Shown: positions 35,621 through 44,945 of the stretch, piece after piece
Layout: each line of letters starts with the position of its first letter
How positions within the stretch are numbered: the first letter of the stretch is position 1
Source of the DNA: Ceratotherium simum simum
Lineage: Eukaryota; Chordata; Mammalia; Perissodactyla; Rhinocerotidae
NCBI RefSeq assembly: GCF_000283155.1
Contig: NW_004454195.1
Span: forward strand, 8,089,076-8,153,075
Length of the DNA stretch: 64,000 bases
Direction of reading: 5' to 3'
Notes under the pieces: generated by a model
Seen by the model: the letters and a program-made list of their open reading frames with translations, nothing else
What the model was told of the DNA's origin: nothing
Databases searched by the model: none
Translations under genes and position numbers: made by a program

Positions 35621-38392
35621 TTAAACAGTGCTATCTGTCTGGTTATTTCACACATACACACATACACACATAACACCTTACAGTGAGTGCCTCCAAAGGG
35701 GAGAACAAGAAAGATGAGTAAAGTGAAGATATAACTGCCTAAAAAGAAAGAAATAAAATGTGACAGGCTATCATTCCCTTTTGAGAGGTGCCACAAGTCC
35801 CAAGACCTTTAATTCTTAAATGTCTTCCCTAAATCTAGCAGAACAAGGAGTCACTATCTCAATCAATAAATCGGTTCATTTACAAACACTAAACTTGCAG
35901 AAAGTGTTTGCCACATTACAGACTCTTGATTTTTGGTCAGAAAACAGAGGCAGGACGAGCTACAAAGGGATTCTCAAATTTTTACTTGTATATAACCTAA
36001 AAAAAGTTTGTAAAACCCTCTTGCACATTTTTAGATATACATGTACAAACTTTCACCAAAATGTGAACAGTTGTGAAGAATGTAACTTCCAGCACTCTGT
36101 AAATATTGAGTGAAACTATTTTGTCACTCAGTGAAATATGTCTATTGAAATTCATCATTATTCATTTAAAAAGAATACACAAACTGGCTGCAATTTGACA
36201 TGCACAAATTCTGTATAATTACATTTTCTCCTTGAACTTATATTTCCATTCTTCTTGCCCTATAGAAGTTCATCCTAGTTTTATATATTTTATGTTTTAA
36301 TGTCTTTTATTCATTACTTTATAATACTTTTCTGCATCAAAAATATGTATGTAAACTTAAATTTGAATTCAATGGCAAAAAAATGCTCTTCTGGTTGCTA
36401 CCATTATAACTATTATTAGAAAGCAACTAATCAAAACAACACACATACTACAAATGTTGACAAATAATTACTAAATGTAAATAAAAAGTAATTTTTTATT
36501 AGAAACCCTTCTCTTTTGAGCACTTTTATTTTTCAATTATTTCATGCATATGTGGATGAGTATACTTATTACTAGAATGAGTCAAGGTTGAACATAAATT
36601 TGATTCTTAATTTTTGTTTTTATCAACGTAAATGCTGGGAAACTATGTTCACATAAATGAGGAGATGGGAATGGATGAAATTTTGTAATAGAAATGTCAC
36701 TCAATTCTTTGAACTCCTTCTGAGTTATATACTAAACATCACATGGTGATGAAACATCAAAAATTATTTTAATCATCAATGTAAGGAAAAATTAGGGAAG
36801 ACTAAAATTTACTGAGTATCCTAACCCATCCATCTGGGTTATCTCGGCCATTCATTGTCTTTGACTAGGCCATTTTACACCTCTGTAGACACAGAAGTTA
36901 ACTTGTAGACAACCAATCATGAAGCAAGTAATTATTGTCTATAGGCATGCAAATAAATGTTCTGTGGAAGTTCAACTGATTTCCCTCTCCCACTGTGGAA
37001 GAAGCCAGTTTTATGTCTATTAGGCAAATTCATTTCAGCATTCCTATCAATAATTTCCTTTGAACTGACTGTAGACTTTTCTGGCTGTCTCATGTTTTAA
37101 CATGTTTAAAAATGGTCGTTTTTCACTTGTATAAGCGTCATGATTTCATCCTCTTTTAAACTTCTCCTTAACATCAGTTTATAATTTGATTAGATTGAAC
37201 TTCTGTTGTTTTTTTTAAACAAAGATTTAGAAAACACATGATTTCCAATGTCCGGGCATTAGAGTCATTCACTTTCTCACCCCTAAAACTGATCATCTGA
37301 AATGCCCCCCTTTTTTTGCCCTCCCCATCCCCTAGAGTTTTACATCCTTGAACAATGCAATTTAGTAAAAGGAGTTAGAGATAGGCCTTGTAGTAAAATG
37401 AACTAGTAAGATGGGTTAGAAATAGGCTTTTCTTATATAAAGTGAGAAAAAGGTGATTATGGAAAAGAAGGTGGGAAAGAGAACCTGGGTCTCCATTACA
37501 GGCCAGATTTCAAGAAGACCAGTCTGAGGAAAAGGTACGTATGGAAGATGAGGATTTGGAAATTTATTTTCTCAGAACACCTGTGTGCACGTACCTTTGG
37601 GAAGTCTTTATGTATAGTTAATGTATACAGTTTGAAGGCTGCTGGCCTAAAGTAAGAAGCATAAAAATGAGTCCCACCCGTAATTCTATATTATCTAGAC
37701 TCATTTGCATTAACCTCTTTTTTAAAGTTTTCAATTACTGAAGAACTTTAATTAGATAATCATCCACCTTCCATTCAGAAAAGACACTGAAGGAAGAGGA
37801 TACCTAATGCAGGATGAGGCCCTTCTAAAACAGGATGGAAGAAGGGGGAATTAAGGGTTGTCCACAGTGGGAACTTTGAACAGCTAGAGTGTACCATGAT
37901 GGTACTAAGAAATGAAGAAGAAGAAATGGAAAATGAAGAAGGAATTAAAATTCAAACTTTAAAAACTTTGCCTAAATACTTGTGTACCTGCATTGTACCC
38001 CCGAAAATCTCCAGCCACAGCATCTAGCATGCTAGAAGATGATGCCAGGATAAAGACTGTCTGCTTTTAGTCTTCTTAATGCCAAACAACCGATTAGATG
38101 GACTTGTCCATCAACCTGCTCACTAGGCTAGATATCTGGGCTTCCTGCCAGTGGAGAGAGGTGAGCAGAAGCACCCGACAGTATTCATCAGATGGAAAGA
38201 TCACTCATATATCACACTAATCCCTTACCTACACCTCTGGGCAATATATACGCTTCCAAACTAAGATTACATAAAATAGACAGCCTAAACTACATATCAG
38301 ACTACAATCAGACTGAAATATGCATTCACCACTTAGAAGCCTATTTTACCCGGTTCTGGAAAATCCAACTGGCCAGTTTTCTTTTTTTTTTT
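35621..38392. other. Intron 1 DNA, no gene or clear repeat
   Basis: Very AT-rich. A short ACACATACACACATACACAC patch lies at 35650-35672. Nothing else recognised. Confidence 0.45.
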
Positions 38393-38860
38393 TTTTTAGA
38401 GTTTTTATTTTTATCAAAATTATCCATGCACATTGTTTAAAGAGTCAAGTAGTTTTACAAGGCTTATTCCCTTAAAAAAGGCAGTTTCTTGCCCTGCTCT
38501 CCAGTTTCCCTCTCCCTAGAGGGATCCGCTTTCTTTACTTTTTACAGCTTCCTTTGGTGTTTCCTTTATGTCTCTAACAAATACGTTTATGTTGCTATTT
38601 CTTGATTGGTTTTTGGGGTTTAGTCCTCATCCAATATCTTCTCACTAAGAAAATAAGAATTTAGTACTTTCTTATCCTGAATCCAACACGTGCACGCGTG
38701 CACGTGCACACACACATATTTCCCATCCCCCTGTCTCACCAGTATTATAATTTTGAGTGAATCACTGATCAGTGTTTCCATTATTATGGCTATTAAATGC
38801 TAGTCATAGCTGTGCTGTTCATATACCAAGATTATTTTTTCTATACATGGCCAGTTTTCT
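38393..38860 (+). repeat. Interspersed repeat, copy 2 of a pair (see 24604)
   Basis: Starts after a T run with GAGTTTTTATTTTTATCAAA, then AAAGAGTCAAGTAGTTTTAC AAGGCTTATT, CCCTCTCCCTAGAGGGATCC, and ends near ATACCAAGATTATTTTTTCT. Colinear with 24604-25120 in the same orientation. Confidence 0.55.
38687..38706. repeat. 20-bp perfect palindrome of alternating purine/pyrimidine with two CACGTG boxes
   Basis: CACGTGCACGCGTGCACGTG equals its own reverse complement, runs on into a CACACACACA stretch, and has E-box CACGTG at both ends. The alternating sequence is prone to Z-DNA or cruciform. It sits inside the repeat copy at 38393. Confidence 0.95.
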
Positions 38861-39049
38861 TAGTGTAGTACAATTTGAGCAATTCTTGTGGCCTCAGAGT
38901 AAAATAATCAATTTATCTCATAAGAATCCAGTGATTCTTCTCTGAATAAAACTAAATAGAAACAGGTTGGAACTACTTAGGTAGTTCCTTTGAGACCTAT
39001 GCTCACAGCTTAGGTCATCTCCTGTTCATTACACCTTCCTTTATTGATA

Positions 39050-39128
39050 CTCATCTCTGTGCCCCCAGTGATTTTCACTGTGCTGGGCATATAACAGTCA
39101 TTCAACATGGGGGAATGAATAAATAATC
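39050..39128 (+). mobile_element. L2 LINE 3' end
   Basis: CTGTGCCCCCAGTGATTTTC ACTGTGCTGGGCATATAACA and AATGAATAAATAA match the sense L2 terminus. Confidence 0.65.
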
Positions 39129-39804
39129 AACGAATCCCAGAGTTTCTCTGGATTTCCACGTGGACTGATGCAAAGTAATAATGGTTATTTTCTCATTAAA
39201 CTGTGTACAAGCATAGACACAAGACAGCCAATGTTGTCCATGTACTACAAGGTCTGCTTTGGTGTCTCGAGCATCCAGCTTCTCCAGGAGCCATCCTCCT
39301 CTTCAATACTGCCATTTCAACCACCTCCCTTCTATTTTTAGTCTCCCAGAAACCTCCTGCTCTTTAATACCCGTTCCTATCAAAACAAGAATGACTTTAG
39401 ATCAGACTGTTATATATCACAGAATGGGCTTTAAATTCTGAGAAGCTGGGAGCTAACAGGAACCTCAAAGTTTACCTAATTCATCCATTCATCAGAAAGG
39501 TATGAAATTTTAAGAATTAGGACTACTGTACCTTTTCCACTTAGCTAAGTGGTCAATGAGAAGCCAGAATTATTAGATGCCTAATTACCTAGACAGGGCA
39601 GATGAAGACCCCATCCACAATAACCAAAAGTTCTTCTGGTTTTAGCCAACTTCCTATGTTCCTTCCTATATAAGGTTGTATACTGAAAAGGAAACTGTCC
39701 TATTATGTAATTTCTCAGTAAAAGAAGATACGTTTTCCATAAGTGGGAAAAGGATCTACTTAAGAAAAACAAAACAAGATGGAATCCCCCTGGATATAAA
39801 AGCT

Positions 39805-40102
39805 CACGTAACAAAAGGATAAATGTCTGATTCCACTTACATGAGGCGTCTAGAATAGGCAAATTCAGAGACGGAAAGTAGAATAGTGGTTAGCATGGGC
39901 TGAGGGGAGAGGAGAATGCGGAGTTATTGTTTAATGGGTACAGAGTTTCAGTTTGGGATGATGAAAAAGTTCTGGAAATCAATGGTGCTGATGGTTGCAC
40001 AACTTTGTGAATGTACTTAATGCCACTAAACAGTACACGTTAAAATGGTAAATTTTATATTATGTATATTTTACCACAATAAAAAAAACTTAAAAAAAAA
40101 AT
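39805..40102 (+). mobile_element. L1 LINE 3' end with poly-A
   Basis: TGATTCCACTTACATGAGGC, TAGAATAGTGGTTAGCATGG, GATGATGAAAAAGTTCTGGA, GTTAAAATGGTAAATTTTAT and a final CACAATAAAAAAAACTT are sense L1 3' UTR. Confidence 0.9.
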
Positions 40103-40659
40103 TCCTTTATAATGGCCTGTTCTGACCTTAGGGTGCTTCTTCTCTTCCTAAGTACAAGTAGAAACATCCTGAATGAACTGCAAAAGCACAGAGCCTGAAT
40201 CAGGGCAGACCTAGAAAGCGCCCAAGGCTTAAACACCAGATTTCCAGTTGGCTGCTTGTTATCAGAACAACCAAACTAAATCATGTTAGAAATACTGGAC
40301 TACCCAGCAAGATACACACAGAAGGAAAATGTTTGTGAAGGTTAATAACCACTTATGTACCTTGCTTAAAGTAATCTCCCTTTGATTTAATAGTTAAAGT
40401 TGTCCTCCGTCCCCTCCTAAACTCAGGTGATAAAACGAGACGAAGACTCATGAGTGACTGGGTTAAGTGGTCCTGCTGTGAAATTCAGTTGCAAAATTTT
40501 AGATCATGTTTTTCCACATTTCTTAGGACATGAGAAAATAGATATTACAATTAGAATTTAAACAGAATGAAAAGTCAGGATCTCAGCTCTAATCACTTTA
40601 TCTAGTTTGGGGGAATGAACAGGCTGGGTATATACCATTAATATATAAGTCAGAAGGAG

Positions 40660-41095
40660 AATCAAGTTTTTTTTTTTTTTAATCATCAAAATACATGGCA
40701 CATTCACATTTACATAGAAATGCCAAGACAAATGGAAAAAAGTCTTCAAAAGCGCTCTTCGTAATAGCAAAACACAGGAACCAATCCAAACGCCCTTCAA
40801 TAAGAAGATGAATAAATAAACTGTGGAATATTCGCCAACAAATACTCTATAGCTACATGCAACAATATGGAAAATTCTTAAAAACAATGTTGAGTTTTTA
40901 AAAAGTGAGAAGATTATATAACACTTTTTTGTAAATCAAAAAACAAGCAAAGCTAAACAACATATTGTTTAGGAATACATACATATGTCATAAAACTGTA
41001 TTACAATAAAACCAGGGAAGGTTTAACACAAAATTCAGGGATAGGAGGGACATGGGGAATGGCATAGAAGAAGAGCACAAAGAAAGACGCCACAT
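40660..41095 (+). mobile_element. L1 LINE 3' end fragment (older subfamily)
   Basis: CAAAACACAGGAACCAATCC, CAATAAGAAGATGAATAAAT AAACTGTGGAATATTC and GGGACATGGGGAATGG follow an older L1 3' UTR in sense orientation. Confidence 0.65.
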
Positions 41096-41144
41096 TTTAG
41101 GTAACAATCTAGTTCTCTTTTTCTAGCCTTCTGTTTATTTTCTT

Positions 41145-42098
41145 TAACAGGTTTATTGAGATATAACTCACATACGATACAATTCACCCATCTGAGGTGC
41201 ACAATTCAATGATATGTGCAACTATCACCAGTCAATTTTACAACATTTTCATCAGCTCAAAAAGAAACCTTGTACCCTTTAACTATCACCCCCAACCTCC
41301 AGCCCTAAGCAACCACTAATCTACTTTCCGTCTCTACAGATTTACCTTTTCTGGACATTTTCATATGAACAGAATCACACAATATGTGGCTTTCTGTGAC
41401 TAGTTTCTTTCACTTAGAATAATGTTTTCAAGGTTCATACATGTTGTAGCATGTCTCAGTACTTCATTCCTTTTTATGGCAAAACAATATCCCACTGTAT
41501 GGATATACTACATTTTATTTATCCATTCATCAGATGATAGACATCGGATTGTTTCCATCATTTGGCTATTATGGATTGGTGCTGGTTTAAACATCTGTGT
41601 ATAGGTTTTTGTGTGGACATATGCTCTCATTTCTCTTGGGTATATATACTTAGAGTGAAATTGCTGTATCATACGGTAACTCTATGTTTAACTTTTGAGG
41701 AACTGCCAAACTGTTTTCCAAAGCAGCTGCACCATTTGATATTCCCATCAGCAATGTATAAGGGTTCCAGTTCCTCCACACCCTCACCAACACTTATTAT
41801 CTGACTTTTTGATTCTAGCCATCCTAATGGGTATGAAGTGGTATTTCATTGTGGTTTTGATTTGCATATCTCTGATGAATAATGATGTTGAATATCTTTT
41901 CATGTGCTTATCAACCATCTGTATATCTTCTTTGGAGAAATGTCCATTCAGATCCTTTGACCATTTTTACATCAGGTTATTTATCTTTTTATTACTGAGT
42001 TGTAAGAGCTCTTTATATATTTTGGATACAAGTCCCTTATCAGATACATGATTTTTAAATATTTTCTCCTATACTGTGGATTATCTTTTCAGAATTAT
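41145..42098 (-). mobile_element. L1 LINE 3' end
   Basis: Antisense L1 3' end: TTTATTGAGATATAACTCAC, AGCAACCACTAATCTACTTT, TTTCTTTCACTTAGAATAAT, TTCCATCATTTGGCTATTAT, GAGGAACTGCCAAACTGTTT, TTTTGATTTGCATATCTCTG and AGCTCTTTATATATTTTGGA. About 950 bp, 5'-truncated. Confidence 0.93.
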
Positions 42099-42167
42099 CT
42101 AGTTCTTAAGCTCTAGTTTTTAAAAATGTGATGGGGTCACAGGTGGTCATTTGAATATAATGTTTGT

Positions 42168-42474
42168 TTTTTTGTGTGCGTGTGAGGAAGATCAGCCCTG
42201 AGCTAACATCCACACCAATCCTCCTCTTTTTGCTGAGGAAGACCAGCCCTAAGCTAATGTCTATTGCCAATCCTCCTCCTTTTTTTCCCTTTTTCTCCCC
42301 AAAGCCCCAGTAGATAGTTGTATGTCATAGTTGCACATCCTTCTAGTTGCTGTATGTGGGACACCGCCTCAGCGTGGCCGGAGAAGCGGTGCGTCGGTGC
42401 ACGCTCAGGATCCGAACCAGGGCCGCCAGTAGAGGAGTGCGCGCACTTAACCACTAAGCCACGGGGCCAGCCCC
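42168..42474 (-). mobile_element. ERE-type SINE, long two-module form
   Basis: Antisense copy with both tail types: GAGGAAGATCAGCCCTGAGC and GAGGAAGACCAGCCC modules, then the CCCCAGTAGATAGTTGTATG module, then GCGGTGCGTCGGTGCACGCT and the head ACGGGGCCAGCCCC. The flanks ATAATGTTT and GTAATGTTT suggest a decayed TSD. Confidence 0.95.
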
Positions 42475-43344
42475 AAATGTAATGTTTAAAGCTTACATAA
42501 ACAGCATATTATTTTCATATATAAAATATTACATAATTAATGAATTAAAAACAAAATGTCATGCATAAAGATGTCTGTTAGGAAATACTCAAGACAAAAC
42601 AAAATACCATAATGCTCCAAATAAATCAATGCTACTCTTGAAGGCATTTAACTTAATTTCCAGATATGACTTAGGCACTCAGAGAATCTGACCCATTAAT
42701 CCTTTCAAAAGGTTCCTCTCCAAGCTCTCACATGGTAGATGGCAGTAGCAAACTACTAGCAACAGGACAAGCCTGCCCCTTCTCCCCTCCTATTTTCATG
42801 TCTCTCTCTCCTCTCCCAAGCTAAGAATGATTTTTACATTTTTAAATGCGTGGGAAAAAAAGACGACTATTTTGTTACTGGTGAAAATTATATTAACTTC
42901 AAATTTCAGAATTCATAAATAAAGTGAAACACAGCCACCATCATTCCTTTATGTATTATCTATGGCTGCTTTTAAGCTACAACAGCACAGTTGAGTAGTT
43001 ACTAAAGAGACCATATGGCTAGCAAAGTCTACATATTGACTGTCCAGCCCTTTACTCAAAAAGTTTGACAAACTTTATTCTAAATCAACAAATTAAATTA
43101 CTTCTCACTTCAACACTGAGCAGCAAAAACCTATTTCCTACTGGCCAAGACCACCTTGATAGTCACCTTCATGATTTCTCATAGTCAATTTCTTTTTCTC
43201 TTTATCTTTAATAAATATTTACATGACATCGTGATTCTAATTTTATTAAGGATTTTTAAATTTGGGGATTCACGGAGTAGTCTTTCCTCGCAAAATATGT
43301 GGTATCTTCAAGAAGTCATGATCCAGCCACACTCAAGTTATCAA

Positions 43345-43460
43345 GTTATTTCAACAAACTTTTACTGCCTGCTCATTACACGCTCTGAGTCAAGGACTGT
43401 CTGGGGCTGTAACTACCAAAAACCCCATCCTTGCCCTCAAGAGGCTTCCAGTCTAATTAG
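43345..43460 (-). mobile_element. L2 LINE 3' end
   Basis: TTCAACAAACTTTTACTGCC and CATCCTTGCCCTCAAGAGGC TTCCAGTCTAATTAGA match antisense L2. Confidence 0.7.
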
Positions 43461-44283
43461 ACTCTAGTAAATATAAGAACAATTTTCCCCAAGATCACTC
43501 CACCGCTGTAATCTTACATTAAGTGGGCCTAGATATTTTACCAAGAACTCTAAGGCATGTTCCTTAAATTAAAAGAAACCTATATAAGCTGTAAAGAAAT
43601 AGTACTCTGCAAACAATTCTGGTCAACTGTTATGCATAAGTCCCCCAGGCTTCTGCATCCCTATGACTATATAACTAAAGGCTCTTGATCTTTTTGCTAA
43701 GTGTTCATCTCCCGCTCTGGCCTGTTTGGACCTAATCCTAGTTCAATATCCTAAACGCAGTCACCCAAATTTACTCATTTTAAAGAATGCATCAATTCAA
43801 ATACTGCTAAAATTTGCAGCCTATTTGTGATGCCAAACACCACTCTGATGAGAATGAAGAAAAGTCCATCTGAACATGCGATTATTAGCCCAAAAAGTGA
43901 TGATAATGCGGCTACTTCCATGAATAACCCTCCACCCAAAGCAGTCAGAGACCCAGCTGTGAGGTGCCCTTTTGGGAGCTGTCCCTCAATGCCTCAGTTG
44001 CCTTTGCATTTTTTTAAAGTGACTCATTGCTTCAAGTCAGGTTCTGCAGAAAAGCCAGGTCCGTTTCTTTCCAGCACTTTCTGATCGAGGTGGCTATGGT
44101 CAGATCCAGTCCAATGACAGCACCCCACCCGCAACACACGCACGAACCCCCGGGAGGCTCAGAGCCGAGCCGGCGAGAACCCCCAAAGTTAGACCGGCCT
44201 GGCGCGCGGTAGCCCTCAGGCGGCGAGGCCGCAGCTGCCTGCCCAGCCCGGAGCGCGCTCCCGGCCCGCACCCCCTTCCGAGC

Positions 44284-44383
44284 NNNNNNNNNNNNNNNNN
44301 NNNNNNNNNNNNNNNNNNNNNNNNNNNNNNNNNNNNNNNNNNNNNNNNNNNNNNNNNNNNNNNNNNNNNNNNNNNNNNNNNNN
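44284..44383. other. Assembly gap (100 N)
   Basis: Exactly 100 consecutive N, the conventional length for a gap of unknown size. It lies in the GC-richest part of the CpG island, where short reads commonly drop out. It sits in the 5' end of CAP2 intron 1, about 226 nt beyond the exon 1 donor. Sequence of unknown length and content is missing. Confidence 0.98.
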
Positions 44384-44609
44384 AGGCCCCCGCTCCCGCC
44401 CGCGTCCCTGCCCCGGGTCCCCGGCATCCTGGCCCCCGCAGGCGCCCGCGCCCGGGCTGCCTTTACTCCTCGCGCGCCTCCGCCGCGTCGCGGCCCCCTC
44501 TCCCCTCCACCCGTTCGGCGCAACTTCCAAGCGCCGGTCGCGGGGCGCCCCCCGCACCTGCACCCCCCGCCCTCCCCACCCTCGCCGGGCCCAGCCGCTC
44601 CAGGATTAC

Positions 44610-44790
44610 CTGCTTGGGTGTCCTGGGGTCTCGTCCTCGGCAATGCAAATCCGTGTTCGGCCACTCGCACCCTCCTCCCGCCTGCCCTCCTCCCCTCCTC
44701 CTCCGCCTCCTCCCCCCTGAAAACGAGTCGGTGTCAGTCACGCTGCTCCTGGGGAGAGTCGCCGGCGGCTTCCGGGAGCTCCAAATACAG
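44610..44790 (-). other. CAP2: CAP2 exon 1 (5'UTR, non-coding), upper limit approximate
   Basis: Inferred first exon. On the minus strand the sequence CACCCAAGCAG is followed by GTAATC, a good splice donor (plus-strand GATTAC at 44604-44609). It lies inside the CpG island and is the best candidate to splice to exon 2, whose only non-coding base precedes the ATG. The exon therefore carries essentially the whole 5'UTR. No TATA box was seen, as usual for a CpG-island promoter, so the start site cannot be fixed; 44790 is a placeholder near the boundary between the GC-rich and purine-rich stretches. An octamer motif lies inside it at 44643-44650. Confidence 0.65.
44643..44650 (+). promoter_or_regulatory. 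Octamer (ATGCAAAT) POU-factor motif
   Basis: A perfect match to the classical octamer bound by POU-domain (Oct) factors, in the predicted CAP2 5'UTR exon, about 33 bp from the exon 1 donor and surrounded by GC-rich DNA. An 8-mer can occur by chance, but this is an AT-rich motif inside a CpG island. Function is inferred only from motif identity. Confidence 0.4.
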
Positions 44791-44797
44791 ACAAGCC

Positions 44798-44945
44798 GAG
44801 GGGGAGAGAGAGAGAGGGAGAGCAAAGCTAAGCGGGCGGAGAGTGGAAATAAAGGGGAGCAGAGAGGAGAGGCGGATGGAGGAAAGGAGGGGCAGACGGG
44901 CCGTGGGAGAAAAGAGAGGGAGACGGGGAAGGCAGAGTAAGGGAA
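44798..44945 (+). repeat. Purine-rich (GA/GGA) tract beside the CAP2 promoter
   Basis: About 150 bp that is almost all purine on the plus strand (GGGGGAGAGAGAGAGAGGGA at its start, then many GGA/GAG/AAAG units). It lies just upstream of predicted CAP2 exon 1. Such tracts can form triplex DNA and often flank TATA-less promoters; a promoter role here is inference. Confidence 0.6.

Larger units (their letters stand above)
21223..44609 (-). other. CAP2: CAP2 intron 1
   Basis: About 23.4 kb (plus the unknown gap length) between the GTAATC donor of exon 1 and the CTAG acceptor of exon 2. It separates the 5'UTR from the start codon. It is packed with LINE, SINE and DNA-element copies listed separately, and no additional exon was recognised. 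Confidence 0.75.
1..44790 (-). other. CAP2: CAP2 gene, 5' part (exons 1-3, introns 1-2, part of intron 3)
   Basis: This is the 5' portion of the gene for adenylyl cyclase-associated protein 2, a cytoplasmic actin-monomer-binding protein that helps recycle ADP-actin with cofilin and is prominent in striated muscle and brain (family knowledge). Seen in the sequence: a CpG-island first exon, then coding exons at 21101-21222 and 17497-17597, each with AG acceptor and GT donor on the minus strand and compatible phases (intron 2 phase 1, intron 3 phase 0). Intron 1 is about 23.4 kb and intron 2 about 3.5 kb. No match to later CAP2 exons was recognised from 17496 down to 1, so intron 3 exceeds 17 kb. 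The upper limit (transcription start) is a guess within the CpG island. In human, CAP2 lies downstream of RBM24 on 6p22; no RBM24 exon is recognisable here. Confidence 0.9.
44120..44800. promoter_or_regulatory. CpG island at the CAP2 promoter / first exon
   Basis: The only long GC-rich, CpG-dense stretch in the window, sharply set off from the AT-rich flanks. It has many CG dinucleotides, GC-box-like CCGCCC/CCCCTCC runs and no TATA box. It overlaps the predicted CAP2 exon 1 and the first few hundred bases of intron 1. It is interrupted by a 100-N gap, so its true length is unknown. The long GC-rich open frames here, on both strands and across the gap, are a by-product of few stop codons in GC-rich DNA, not genes. 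Confidence 0.85.

Noticed and set aside
44032..44670. GC-rich open frames (up to about 212 codons) across the CpG island
   Set aside because: They run through the 100-N gap, are rich in Arg/Gly/Ala, and reflect the scarcity of stops in CpG-island DNA. The CAP2 ATG is in exon 2, not here.
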